Made by a program: the position numbers and the translations under genes. The notes under the pieces are model-generated. The model did not search any database. It had not been told where the DNA came from and worked only from the letters and a program-made list of their open reading frames with translations. A stretch of 64,000 bases of DNA from Prorocentrum cordatum (lineage: Eukaryota > Sar > Dinophyceae > Prorocentrales > Prorocentraceae), in assembly GCA_963575745.1 (NCBI GenBank), contig CAUYUJ010016294.1, positions 363,657 to 427,656 of the forward strand, given 5' to 3'. Shown piece by piece: positions 20,688 through 31,530 of this stretch. Numbering within the stretch: position 1 is the first letter of the stretch; every line of letters starts with the position of its first letter.

Positions 20688-21067
20688 CGATATCGAGAAC
20701 GTGTATATGGCATGATCCGGAATCATGTTTGGCGTTTAGAAAACATAAGTGATAACACCTGTGTATGGCGTTTATCTGAAGTTTATATGACGTAGTCTGG
20801 AAACTTGTTTGGCGTTTTACTGAAGTTTGATATATATATATACACATACATACCAACGTTCACCAATAATGGCAGTACATGAATCAAAGTTCAAGACACC
20901 CGCATGCAACCTCCAGGGTAGCATCGCATAAACTTCAGACAAACGTCAGACAAACGTCATACAAACGTCAGACAAACTTCATACAAACGTCAGACAAACT
21001 TCATACAAACGTCAGAAAAACGTCAGACATGATTCAGGGCCGTGTCATGCACACGTTCTCGATATCG
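20688..21067. mobile_element. 380-bp MITE-like element
   Basis: Both ends are inverted copies beginning CGATATCGAGAACGTGT, with imperfect similarity extending about 45 bp inward. The interior is made of CAAACGTCAGA and AAACTTCAGA units, inverted between the two halves around a TATATATA centre. It has no coding capacity. The flanking direct repeat (target duplication) could not be fixed by eye. Confidence 0.75.
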
Positions 21068-21238
21068 CGTTACGCACGATATCATATAGTTCTACATCTA
21101 GTTTCCTGACATTCCTCTCATTTCTATACAAGTGTGTCCCTCCCTCTCCACATCAGGTATCCCAAGTGCTGCAAAGAGGACGCGTCGGCGCCATCGTTGT
21201 TTCGCGCTGGTTCACTGGCCGAGAAGTTGATGGTCAGC

Positions 21239-21362
21239 AGGGCCACTCAAACTATGAGTTCGACAAACCAACGCGTCGCCTGATCTGACCGTGGCCCCAC
21301 AGCCACGGTTGGATCAGACGACGTGCCAGTTTGCTGAAATTGTAGTTTGAGCCACAGGTGAT
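21239..21362. repeat. Foldback element, ~55-bp imperfect arms
   Basis: The left half (CTCAAACTA, CAAAC, CGTCG, CTGATC, ACCGTGG) reappears inverted in the right half in the same order. The centre is ACCGTGG-CCCCACAG-CCACGGT. It is probably a small non-autonomous transposon unrelated in sequence to the GACGTTTG group. Confidence 0.7.
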
Positions 21363-21726
21363 CCTGAAACATCTGCGGCGCATCAGGGACAACTGTATCA
21401 GATTGCGCCAGGCCCGTGGCGTACGGGAGGGGGGATGGGTGAATGGCGAGGTGGGCAGGATGGAGGAATGGGATTGATAGGAGGACGAGGTGTGGTGGGG
21501 ACGTTAGGGTAGCGTTGTGGGGCGGAAGTGTAGGAAACGGTGGGTAACGACGTGGAGTACATTTGATGATTGAGGATGAGAGTTGTAGTCGTCGTTGTCG
21601 TCGTTGCCGTCGTTAGTGCCACCGTCGCCACCGATGTCGTCGCCGCGGTCGGTGTCGCCGTCGCCGCCGTCGTCGACGACGGCGGTGACGCATCTCGCCG
21701 TCTCGTCGCCATCGCCGCCGCGCGGC

Positions 21727-21838
21727 GCAGAGGCGGTCAAGGACTGCGCGCCCGCTGAGAAAGATAGCATCAACCACTTCCTCTTCGCCATGGGCCGCCC
21801 TGCTGTGCCCATCGGCGAGGACTCGTGCGATTTAGCAG
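21727..21838 (+). CDS. Putative exon with AVKDCAPAEKDSINHFLF
   Basis: A plus-strand frame of about 37 codons reading EAVKDCAPAEKDSINHF, then MGRPAVPIGEDSCDL. It is flanked by GTC- and GAT-type low-complexity DNA. A GT donor (TTAGCA|GTGATG) is possible. Function unknown. Confidence 0.35.
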
Positions 21839-22324
21839 TGATGACGATGATGAGGATGAAGGAGAATGCAGGAGGATGGTGATGAGGATGCGGGTGACAG
21901 TGCAATGATGAGGAGGACGGGTGGACGACGCGGAGGAAGATGAGGAGGATGAGGATGGGAGGAGGGGGTGAGGAGGAGGAGGGCGATGGGGCTACGGGGA
22001 CGAGTAATGATGGCGACAACGAGGAGGTGGATGAGGATGAGGAGGAGTGAGATAGGGCAGATGGGGGTATGGAGATGAGATATGGTAGTAGGGAGTAGGG
22101 GGGGGGGAGGAGGATGAGGATGGGGGTAGGGAGGAGGGGGAGATAGGTGCCGTCTTCGCCCCGACGTCGTTGTTACCGTCATCGTGCGTGGTGCCATTGT
22201 CGCAACCGTCGCCAATCGTAATCGCGGTGTGTTTTTGGTTTTGCACGTGCCGTCGCCGTTGCAGCCGTCGCCACTATCATCGTATCTGTCATTGTCGTCA
22301 CCGCGGTCGTTCGTTCTCCGCCAG

Positions 22325-22396
22325 GACGTCGCCATCGTGGCCGACGCGTCCGAGGAGGAGGATGAACGCGCCGACGCGCCCGTGAAGGATATTTGA
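22325..22396 (+). CDS. Putative short acidic exon
   Basis: It begins after CGCCAG|GACGTC (AG|G) and encodes DVAIVADASEEEDERADAP, then a stop at 22394-22396. It could be a terminal exon, or a GA donor at AAG|GATATT could continue the transcript. Confidence 0.35.
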   Translation, partial: DVAIVADASEEEDERADAPVKDI

Positions 22397-22561
22397 CCGA
22401 ATGGAAAGGGAGTGGGTGTTGATGGTATGGATGATGGGTGACATGGCGGAGGCTAGGTGGAGAAATATGAGGGATGGGAGGAGGAGGAGGAGGGATAGGA
22501 GGAGGATATGACATATGAGAAATATGAAAAATATCAGGGATAGGATATGTGCGAGAGCAGT

Positions 22562-22644
22562 CGGACGTCAACCCGACGTCGTAGGAATGTCAGGCAGACG
22601 TCAAGCGTCTGGCTGACATCTCTCCGATATCGGTTTGACGTCCG
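22562..22644. repeat. 83-bp foldback (CGGACGTCAA…TTGACGTCCG)
   Basis: The outer arms CGGACGTCAA/TTGACGTCCG are perfect. The inner parts GTCAGGCAGACG/CGTCTGGCTGAC pair with one mismatch around a TCAAG loop. It shares the GACGTC/GTCAG theme of the other foldbacks. Confidence 0.75.
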
Positions 22645-22689
22645 CCTACTCGTGCACGACTATGTTTCACGCGTCGTCGTCGTCGGCCC

Positions 22690-22871
22690 GATGAGGACGC
22701 CGCGGGGGCCGAGGACGCGACCATCTCCGAGTCCGACACCGACGATGACTACGAGGAGACCGGCAAGAAGGCCGACAAGACGGCCGACGAGGAGGCCGAC
22801 GAGGAGACCGACGAGGAGGACGAGGCCGACGCCGAGGAGAACAACTTGGCGAAGGCCTCCCCCCGTTTGGC
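22690..22871 (+). CDS. Acidic Asp/Glu-Ala repeat exon
   Basis: A frame of 60 codons reading acidic units of KADKTADEEADEETDEE type, ending at a good donor GGC|GTAAGC. Its charge resembles acidic tails of nuclear or chromatin proteins, but that is composition only. The 5' boundary is unresolved. The presumed downstream intron holds the pyrimidine tract and the minisatellite element at 23342. Confidence 0.4.
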
Positions 22872-23341
22872 GTAAGCGACCCTCCCCCTCCCCGTCATTC
22901 GTTGCTTCCCCTCACCCTCCTTTCCACAACTTTCCTGTCTCCCCTCCCTCCTCCCCCCCCCCCCATCTCACGTTCCCTCCCCTCTTCCGCGCCCCCTCCC
23001 GCTCTCCCTCCTCCCGTCATCCTCCCCTCCCCCCTTGCTCCCTCCAAAATTCCTCTCCCAAATCCTCTCCAAAGTTCCTCTAACGACCCGCCTCCATCCC
23101 GCCCCCCTCGTCGCCCCCGCCGCAATCCTCCTTCCGTCGTCCTCCATTGCGTCGCCTCATCGTCGCCCCCACCGTCGTCATCTTTCCGTCGTCATCCCTC
23201 ACGTCGCTCCCTCGTCGCGCCCCGTCCCGCTTCCCATGTTCCGCGCCCCCCCTCCCGTCCGCGTCGCCCCACCCCCCGTGTCATCCTGTCGCCGCCCCCC
23301 CCATCATCACCTCCAAACTCCATCATCTGTGTTTTTTGTCC
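22872..23341. other. Pyrimidine-rich presumed intron
   Basis: CTCC/CCCT-rich on the plus strand throughout, following a GTAAGC donor. No gene. Confidence 0.6.
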
Positions 23342-24675
23342 CGCCCATCCTGTGGTGTTGGGTCCTCGTTTTGAAGGGACGGCGCCCAGCGTTCCTCTCC
23401 TTCCTTCCCGCCCTCATCCCCCTCCTCCCTCCTCCCCCATCATTGCTTCTGCTCTCGGCACACCTCTCGCACGTTTCGTAACCTCATGGGGGGCTCCACC
23501 GACGGCCCCAGTAAGGGTGTCCACATGCGGTTCCCCCATCCAGGGCAGCGTTTTGTAATCTCATAGTGAGCTCCACCGAATGCCCCAGTGGTGGTGTCCA
23601 CATGCGGTTCCCCCACCCAGGGCAGCGTTTCGTAGCCCCATAGTGAGCTCCACCGAAGGCCCCAATGGGGGTGTCCACATGCGGTTCCCCCACCCAGGGC
23701 AGCGTGCCGTAGCCCCATATGGAGCTCCACCGAAGGCCCCAGTGGGGGCGTCCACATGCGGTTCCCCCACCCAGGACAGCAGTTCGTAGCCCCCATCAGG
23801 AGCTCCACCGTAGGCACCAGTGGGGGTGTCCACTTGCGGTTCCCCAACCCAGGGCAGCGCTTCGTAGCCCCATGTGGAGCTCCACCGCAGGCGCCAGCGG
23901 GGCTGTCCACATGCGGTTCCCCCACCCAGGGCAGCGCTTCGTAGCCACATAGGGAGCTCCACTGTAGGCCCCAGTGGGGGTGTCCACATGCGGTTCCCCC
24001 ACCCAGGGCAGCGCGTCGTCGTAGCCCCCACCATGAGCTCCACCGAAGGCCCCAATGGGGGTGTCCACATGCGGTCCCCCCGCCCAGAGCAGCGCGTCGT
24101 AGCCTCAGATGGAGCTCCACCGAATGCCTCAGTGGGGGTGTCCACATGCGGTTCCCCCACCCAGGGCAGCGTGCCGTAGCCCCATAGGGAGCTCCACCGA
24201 AGGCCCCAGTGGGGGCGTCCACATGCGGTTCCTCCACCCAGGACTGCAGTTCGTAGCCCCCAGCAGGAGCTCCACCGTAGGCACCAGCGGGGGCGCGGTT
24301 CCCCAACCCAGGGCAGCGCTTCGTAGCCCCGGGTGGAGCTCCACCGTAGGCGCCAGCGGGGCTGTCCGCATGCGGTTCCCCCTGCCCAGGGCAGCGCTTC
24401 GTAGCCCCAGAGGAAGCTCCACTGTATGCCACAGTGGGGGGTGTCCGCATGCGGTTCCCCCACCTAGGGCAGCGTTTGAAGGCCCCAGTTGGGGCGCCCG
24501 CGTGCGGTCCCCCCACCCAGGGTAGCGCTTCGTAGCCCCACAGGGAGCTCCACCGAAGGCCCCAGTGGGGGTGTTCGCATGCGTCTGCCCTACCCAGGGG
24601 TAGCACCACCGAACACGATATTCATAGTTGCAGTATTCACAGCTGCGTATGGTTGTGTCTTTCGCCAGGCTAATG
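23342..24675 (-). repeat. Minisatellite element, copy 1 (inverted)
   Basis: About 15 units of ~75 bp (GGGGGAACCGCATG and CTGCCCTGGGTGG on the minus strand), bordered by unique flanks that also border the inverted copy at 37577-38638. The flank ends are CCATCCTGTGGTGTTGGG and, at the other side, CAACCATA…TTCGCCAGG. The long frames through it are repeat artefacts. TTTCGCCAG|G at its right end could serve as a splice acceptor. Confidence 0.85.
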
Positions 24676-25092
24676 GTTCACACGTCCTCAAATGCGTGCT
24701 TTCCATCGCCATGGCGCGATGGTAGCAGCGCGTCGCGCCTCGGAAGGGCGACGATGGGGCGCGAAGTTACACGCGTTTCGCGTGCCCGAACTCCCGCGGG
24801 GCAAAGCAATCTGGCCTCTGTGCCTCAAACCCCATCCCACCCCGCGCGGCAGCACCGAAGGGCGCGAGAATGCCTCGCCTCGCGCCTCGCGGCCTGCCCG
24901 CCAACGCGCGGTGGTGTGCGTCGGTAACAGCGCCCCCCCCCGTCGATCGCCTCACCTTGTTGCCCCCCCTCTTCCACGTCCGTCGTGTCCATGCCGTGCG
25001 TAGCCAGTTTTGGCCCGAGCGTGAGGTTGCTCGGCCGTGCGTTTCGCATCCTCAGGCCTGCTGCCGTCGACATGAACCATTCCCAGAAATGA
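24676..25092. other. No clear gene; short frames only
   Basis: GC-rich DNA just after the minisatellite element. A short frame GSHVLKCVLSIAMARW follows the possible acceptor at 24669 but ends quickly. Nothing else is supported. Confidence 0.4.
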
Positions 25093-27009
25093 TACGATGC
25101 GCGAGGATTTTGTCCCCACCGTTTTGCTAAACTATTGGCGCCTCAATATACCGTGGTGTGGAAACTGGTCGAACACGTTATTCCCATCATTTTCTTCTAT
25201 ATGCCTGATGACCGCGACTTCGTTCTTCTGGAGTGTCGCCCTGATGCAGGTGATATTGCAGCTGCAGCCCAAGCTAGTGGCCCAACTCTGATTGTGGATT
25301 CCCAATATGGACCATACATGAATATCAGGCGGTTGATTGGATTCGAAACTATATTTCGTTTATGTATGAGAGTAGTCGCTGGTGGCACAGCGTGGATATC
25401 GCCTGATATAAGAACGTGGCTATGTACGCACCAATTGAGATGGAAAGGTAACCCACAAGGTGACGATGGCCTATTTCCAGTTCGCGAGGCCAACTCCGAG
25501 GTCATGAAGTGGTGTACCTTGTCTGTCATCATGTGGCTCAGAAAGGTGTTTATCACCAACGTATGCCCACACATACCCTCACCCTCCTCATCCTCTGCCC
25601 CCCTCTTTCTCCTCCACCTCCTCCTCCATCATCCTCCCTCATCCCCCTCCCGCCTCTTCCACCTCCCTCATCCTCCTCCTCTCCTCATCCTCATCGTCCT
25701 CCTCATCCTCCTCCTCGTCCTCCTTGTCATCCTCGTCCGCATCGTCCGCCCAACCTGGCACCCTCCTGACCATCCCCCATTCCCCCTCTCCACCCATCCG
25801 TCTCCCCCATCTCCACCTCCCCAATTCCCCACCCCGCCACTGCCACCCTCTCCACCCGCCCCCCCCCCCCCCCCCGCCCCCCCCCCCCCGCCACTCCCCA
25901 CTTCCCCCTCTGCCCTTCCCCTCGCCACCCTCCTGACCCCTTTGCCCTTCCCCCTCTCCGCATTTCCATGTCTCATCTCCACTGCCCCCCCCCACCCCCC
26001 CCCCCCCCCCCCCCCCCCAATTCCCAACGCTTCCCCCCGTCTGACAGCGCCCGTCGCCTACCATGTTGCGCTGAAGGTGCACGTCGTCTGGCAGCACCCC
26101 CCGTCTACCATGCTGTGGTCGTTTCAGTGTACAGAACGACTCATCAGTTTAATTTTGACGTTCATGACTCGGAGATGGATCATCAACGCTGAGAGCCGCA
26201 TCAAGGAGATCAATGTATATCACGGCGACGCCCAGTTCAGAGAGCTGGAGCGGGCCGCGATTGGTTCCAAACGAGATTTCCATATGACGATGATGTTGAT
26301 CATGATGGTTTTAGATCATCATGCTCAACACCATCATCATCATCATCATCACATGGAAATCTTGATTGGGCCATTGGAGGCCAAAAAGAACTCGATGACA
26401 ATGACCATGTATTTCGAAATCATCGGCGGTGTCGTCAACAACTTGCACCGCTCGCATGTTCTGAACCGCCAGAAAAGCATGCTATCATTCATGAGGTTCG
26501 CTCCTCCGTCTGATGCTGAGACTGCGACTGATGATGGGACAGATGCTACACCAATTAAGCGGCGGCGAATTATGTCCAAGACTCCAGATTCCAGTGCAGC
26601 TACTCCGACTGGTTCAATTCCACCAGCTGATATTGCACCAAATTCACCAATTGGTGCTAGTTCACTGGCGGCGTCACCAACTGGTCCGATGCCACCGGCT
26701 TCAGCGAGCTGGTCTGCGGGCCTTTCGTCTTCGGCGTACTCGTTCACGGACACTGCGAAGGAATATAGTATGTCAAGTGGCAGTTCACCAACACCTTCGA
26801 CAGTTATGCCATCAAGCATTTCAGCATCGCCTTCCGCGGGTACTCCAGCAAGCAGTTCAGCAACACCGTCGGCAGGCACTTCAGCAAGCAGTTCGGCAAC
26901 ACGTGTGGCAGGCACTTCAGCAAGCAGTTCATCAACTCATTCGGCAGGCATTTCAGCTGATATTCCAGATGACGAGATTATTGCCATGGCAAAGTGGCTG
27001 AAAGTCTGA
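25093..27009 (+). CDS. Methyltransferase-like dinoflagellate family protein
   Basis: Exon 1 is open from 25093 to 25560 (no ATG found, so 5' incomplete). The intron is 25561-26076 (AAC|GTATGC ... CTGAAG|GTGCAC, phase 0, 516 nt) and exon 2 runs from 26077 to the stop at 27009. Exon 1 has the order of a family I recognise from dinoflagellates: LLECRPDAGDIAAAAQASG (like motif I of cytosine methyltransferases), YGPYMNI, GF...GGTAW, then NPQGD...V.EAN. Exon 2 continues VHVVWQHPPS, the slot where related proteins have an EQP-type strand. The usual Pro-Cys catalytic motif is not visible, so activity is doubtful. The tail has a His run (QHHHHHHHHM) and 12-15-residue Ser/Thr/Ala repeats (AGTSASSSAT). 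Third positions are less GC-rich than in the 4-16 kb genes. Confidence 0.6.
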   Translation, partial: YDARGFCPHRFAKLLAPQYTVVWKLVEHVIPIIFFYMPDDRDFVLLECRPDAGDIAAAAQASGPTLIVDSQYGPYMNIRRLIGFETIFRLCMRVVAGGTAWISPDIRTWLCTHQLRWKGNPQGDDGLFPVREANSEVMKWCTLSVIMWLRKVFITNVCPHIPSPSSSSAPLFLLHLLLHHPPSSPSRLFHLPHPPPLLILIVLLILLLVLLVILVRIVRPTWHPPDHPPFPLSTHPSPPSPPPQFPTPPLPPSPPAPPPPPAPPPPPLPTSPSALPLATLLTPLPFPLSAFPCLISTAPPHPPPPPPPPIPNASPRLTAPVAYHVALKVHVVWQHPPSTMLWSFQCTERLISLILTFMTRRWIINAESRIKEINVYHGDAQFRELERAAIGSKRDFHMTMMLIMMVLDHHAQHHHHHHHHMEILIGPLEAKKNSMTMTMYFEIIGGVVNNLHRSHVLNRQKSMLSFMRFAPPSDAETATDDGTDATPIKRRRIMSKTPDSSAATPTGSIPPADIAPNSPIGASSLAASPTGPMPPASASWSAGLSSSAYSFTDTAKEYSMSSGSSPTPSTVMPSSISASPSAGTPASSSATPSAGTSASSSATRVAGTSASSSSTHSAGISADIPDDEIIAMAKWLKV

Positions 27010-27922
27010 TGATGCCAGCAGGTATTCGATGACGACGTAACCGCCAACGTATATTCGGTATTCGATTCTGATGCGTTCAGCAGGTATTCGAAGTGATTCA
27101 ACTTATGAGGCGGGGTGGACGGTCACGGTCGACAGCAGGTGTGCGACACAGTATCTCGAATGTGATTTGGGACATATCGTATCAGATATGGACATGTTTT
27201 CAGATCGAATGGGTTGCCCGTGCGTACTGGCAAATGATTCCTATCGATCTGTCGTTATCGTTCATCATCAGCACACTCATCAACCACGATCTTGCATCAT
27301 TACGGTCATCATATAGTCACGACCGCTCATCATTCACACGCGTGCACCATCAGGTATTCACGACCACCGATCATTAATTGCAATCACCATTCACCATCAT
27401 TTGTACTTTACGATTATATGAAAGACGTGAATGGTGGTATGTATGGGGTACGACACAAAGGGCGGCGAAAACTGATGACAAGCCGATGGCGACACATCAT
27501 ACATAGATGGTGATGAAAACAATGGTGATAAGCACACTGGTGACGTTTATGGTTGCACATTATGCTATAATTGCACATTAAGTACTGGTCGGACCTTATG
27601 TTTATATGGTTGTTTTGGTTGCACGTTATGTTATGGTTGCACATGGTTATGGTCGCAATCATGTTATGGCTGCACATTCTGTGTCTATGTCATCCGACTG
27701 TGGCGGGAAGACGAAGTGGGCGTCGTTATGTCGTATCGGTAATCGTGCGACGTGCGTTGTGGCTTGAGATCTGTGTGGTGCAAAGATAATTGCGCGGTGC
27801 CAAATTCTGATTAGACGTTGCAGGTCATATCCCGATCAATGAGTGTGGGGTTGAGCGGGCTAGGGCGAGATGCGGAGTGTGCAGGAATCGACCGAGTCTT
27901 GATGTCGCCTCGGTCTTGCCAG
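27010..27922. other. Intergenic, no gene seen
   Basis: AT-richer DNA with short runs such as GGTTGCACATTATG repeated around 27550-27680. No coding or structural feature is supported. Confidence 0.5.
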
Positions 27923-28572
27923 GCATTGGGGCGCTGGCTGAAGTCCACCAAGAAGGTCGCGCCTGTGGATGCCACGCCCACGGTGACGCCGCCCAAGAAG
28001 AAGATCCCGCCCAAGACGACCCCGCCCAAATCCGAGGATAAGTTGTTGCTCACGGCGAAGACCTACACGGCCGTGCCAACTCGGAAGCAGCAGCTGAAGG
28101 CACCACTTTTTTTTCGTTTCGCCTGAGACTTCTTCGCAGTACGTTTCGCCCGAGACATCGTCGCAACTCTGGGGTCCGAAATGCCGCGCGCGAGGTGGTC
28201 CAGTCCGTTGCGCTGGAGACATCCTCGCAACTCTGGGCTCCGAGATGATGTTCGGGATGCAGAGGAGGTGGTGGAGGAGGAGGAGGAGGAGTAGGAGGAG
28301 GTGCGACAACGACTGCGTCGATGATGACGATGGCGAGTCCCCTGTTCGGTAGATATGCCGCCAGGCAGAGATCAACTTCGCCAAGTACGGCATGGATGAA
28401 CATGTTGATGATGATGATACGTGCGAGGTTGAGAAGCAGGCCACAACCGCGATGAAACGCACCAAGAAGGGCGACAAAAAATCGCTCGGCAAGGCGGGTT
28501 CGTCTTCTGATCCAGTGTGCTCGCAGTTTGTGTCGCGCAACCTCCCCCGCCGAGCCAGTCACCCCCTCTACG
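27923..28572 (+). CDS. Lys/Pro-rich unknown protein, two exons, GC-AG intron
   Basis: Exon 27923-28099 starts after TTGCCAG|GCATTG and ends CTGAAG|GCACCA. The next exon starts at 28365 after GCCGCCAG|GCAGAG. Both joins are phase 0, giving …RKQQLK-AEINFAKYGMDEH…, so the 265-nt intron would use a GC donor, which dinoflagellates tolerate. Exon 1 holds a TPPKKKIPPKTTPPK basic repeat. Exon 2 has an Asp run, a KRTKKGDKK basic block and a donor TACG|GTGAGC at 28573. Basic Pro/Lys-rich N-termini like this are common in dinoflagellate nuclear proteins from memory. The first exon and ATG are not identified. Confidence 0.55.
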
Positions 28573-28621
28573 GTGAGCTGTATGCAGTGTATGCTAAGGA
28601 TAAATCATAGTGTGTGTACAG

Positions 28622-28777
28622 GCCAGATGATACGTCATCAAAAAAAACGCTTCTTGTGGAATGCACGGGGAAGAAATTCGGTCGCCACGAGATTGCTCTT
28701 CGTGATGTGATGGTTCGTAGCTGCAAGAAGGCTCTGGATAAGAAATCCACCATTCAGTTTCGCGACTCGCTCATGAG
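28622..28777 (+). CDS. Exon continuing the 27.9-kb gene
   Basis: After acceptor GTGTACAG|GCCAG, the frame reads PDDTSSKKTLLVECTGKKF and then LRDVMVRSCKKALDKK, ending ATGAG|GTAGTG, a good donor. The phase does not fit the donor at 28573 directly, so a small exon or a lesion lies between. Function unknown. Confidence 0.5.
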
Positions 28778-29539
28778 GTAGTGAGATGAGCAAGGGAAAT
28801 TCGCTTCGTTATCATAGTTGTCCTTGGGGAGGGCACGCTTGCAACTCCGCTCTGATGAATGATTATAATGAGCGACGGCGGGTTTCAATATTCGGCGCAA
28901 GGGCGCCATTATTTTCAGGGTAGGCGGTGGTGGCTGGGATATCAGATATTGACGTGTGTCACCCATGCGCACACATTGCCTCTGTTCGAAGATAATGAAT
29001 CCCCCGTCAGATTGCGTTCCACGTGGCCAGGTTCAGGAGAGAGTGTTAGCCAGTCATCCATCATCAGCGCGATTGGGCATCGGGCATACAATACACGCAC
29101 CACTAATGGAATGGTGACTCACATCCCCACCCTAATCTCATATAACCCCTCTCCATCAACATCACCGTCCGCATCCATGCCTCTTGCACATCCATTCTCC
29201 ATCCCCGTATATTCACCACCCCGCACATCTCCATCCCACCCCTCACCATCTCAATGTCAAACCAATATGCATACACCATTGTGGAATGTGTAGTATGTAG
29301 AACAATGCATGTTCATGTGTACGATTTCGTCATGAACATATCATCATGGTACCAACTGGCCGTCACAATTAGGGCTCAAGCGATTCCCGAGATCATTGCC
29401 AGAGATCACACCTAGCTCAGCCCGAGATCATTGCTCAGCCCGAGATCATTGCCAGGGATGACACCCAGGACGCCGTCCCAGCCCGCCCTGAAATGCTTCA
29501 CGGAGCTCAAAAAGTAGCACGCGCATACTACTGACCAAG

Positions 29540-30027
29540 GGTGGGTGGGTCACCTCATCGGCCTCAATTGGCAGGCGAACGAAGTGATTGAGACGTGGCG
29601 CTGGAAGCCGCCCACGGACGACAAGGGCGACAAGGGCGGCACGGTCATCAAGGGCGGCACGGTCATCAAGGGCGGCACGGTCCGCAAGGGCGGCACGGTC
29701 CGCAATGGCGGCACGGTCGACAAGGGCGACACGGTCAGCAAGGGCGACACGGTCGGCACGGGCGACAAGGGCGGCACGGTCCGCAAGGGCGACAAGGGCG
29801 GCACGGTCCACAAGGGCGACAAGGTCATCAAGGGCGGCACGGCCCGCAAGGGCGACACGGTCAGCAAGGGCGGCACGGCCAGCAATGGCGGCACGGCCCG
29901 CACGGGCGACAAGGGCGGCACGGTCCGCAAGGGCGACACGGGCGGCACGGTCCGCAAGGGTGACAAGCGCGGCACGGTCCGCAAGGGCGACAAGCACGGC
30001 ACGGTTCTCAAGCGCAAGCATCGCTGA
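29540..30027 (+). CDS. KGGTV-repeat protein, terminal exon
   Basis: The exon likely starts after GACCAAG|GGTGGG. A short unique part ([19 protein letters not shown]) is followed by about 130 residues of [K/R/N]-G-[G/D]-T-V-x-K units of 5-8 residues, ending TVLKRKHR and a stop. The DNA is an AAGGGCGGCACGGTC-type minisatellite. The repeat varies at amino-acid level mostly by K/R/N/D changes. The repeated sequence may be structural or simply an expanding coding minisatellite. No family was recognised. Confidence 0.5.
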
Positions 30028-31370
30028 GCTCTAGAGATTGGGCACGTCGTAGACCAATTTCAGATGCATATATGATTAGTGAGGGGAAATGATGAATGAT
30101 GATGAGGGGGTGGAAACGGGAACGTGTGATGTGAAGTGCGTCTGAGCAGATATGGTATAAGCTTTTGGGGCGACCCATGCAAGGATTGCACCCCGCACCC
30201 CGATCGCCCGTGGTCCTGCGCATCGCAGCGCGGGTAGCACCCACTGACATCAGAGTGTATATTCAGAACGCATCATCACAATCCTGATAGTGGTGTCATG
30301 GTATTCTGCGTTTGCCATGCATGTCATCACCCATCACCACGATTGGTCCCTATCATCAACACAATACTACACATATAATGCGTGCGGTATATCCCACCAG
30401 CCCTCTCAACGAGTCCAAATAATCTCCAATATGGCTCAATATAGCGCAATATCGCTTAAGATGGCTCCCAAGATGTTCCAAGATGCCCAGAAGGCGGCCC
30501 AAAGACTGCCCCACGTGGCCAAATAGCTCCCCAATGAGGCCCCGAAGGGACCAACATCGTCACACAACCTGAAGAAAATCAATGTGTGGTGTGGTATCCC
30601 CGTTTCGCGTCCGACTGTCATCCAATGCCTCACGATGGCTCAAATATGGCCCAAGATGGCCCCGCACGAGGCCCAATGGAGCCCCAAGGCGGCCCCACGA
30701 GCGCCCAATAGCGCTCAAAGATCGCCCCAAGAGCGCACCTAGAGGCTATGTTTGGAGCTCATGAGGTGGATGCTAAGTAGGAAACCCTCATTCGTTGACC
30801 GATCTCATCCAAGATGGCCCCAAGAGCGCTCATGCAGCCCCCAAGAGCGCCCCGAGAGCGCCCCAAGAGGCGCTCAGACGGCCCCAAGAGTCACCCAAGG
30901 GGCATCGAAGAGGCCCCCACGAGACCCCCAAGACGCTCCGAATTGTATTTGAGACGCGTTTGGCTCTTCGGTTCGCCGTCCTCTTCAATTTCGCATCCCC
31001 CGATTCCTCATCATCCTTCTCATCCTTCTCCTCCCTCTGCCCCCTCTCATCCGTATCGTCTGTATCGTCATCTCCCCACTCCACATCCTCCTCATTATCC
31101 TCATCATCCACATCCTCCGCTTTATCCCCCTCCCCCTCCGACGAGGAGTCCGTCTGCATCCTCCACATCGTGGGGTACATGACACCTTCCCCCGCCATTT
31201 GTTATTACGCATGCTATTCGACGTCCCTGATCACCTCAGCTCACATTGATACCATTTCTGGATGGGCTGGTGGGGGCACGCGAGTCGTCAACACTTTCAT
31301 ATTGTAAGCACATATACCATACTCCAAATCAGTTTATATACACATACACGTTTAACGTGTAAATATTGTA
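30028..31370. other. Intergenic or intronic; GCCCCAAGA repeats and pyrimidine tract
   Basis: 30,430-30,950 contains imperfect units around GCGCCCCAAGAGGC / AAGATGGCCCCAAG. A related block with a CCCAAGATGTTCCAAGATGCCC core recurs at about 33000-33540. 31,000-31,140 is CTCATCC-rich. The frames are low-complexity and I do not support a gene here. Confidence 0.5.
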
Positions 31371-31530
31371 TCTGAAGTTTGTCTGACGTTTGTCAGACGT
31401 TTCTCTGAAGTTCCTCTGACGTTTGAAACTTCAGAGAAACTTCAGAGAATTCTCTGAAGTTCTTCTGAAGTTTGAAACTTCAGATAAACGTCAGAGAAAC
31501 GTTTGACAAACGTCAGACAAACGTCAGACA
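31371..31530. repeat. 160-bp foldback with ~75-bp arms
   Basis: Two near-complementary arms built of TCTGACGTTTG and CTCTGAAGTTT units meet at AGAGAATTCTCT. It lies between plus-strand genes and is the most extensive member of the GACGTTTG/CTTCAG foldback group. Confidence 0.85.

Noticed and set aside
23440-24609. 389-codon frame with Gly/Trp/Pro/His repeats on the minus strand
   Set aside because: It is the ~75-bp minisatellite; its inverted copy at 37629-38527 lies inside an intron, and competing frames are equally open.
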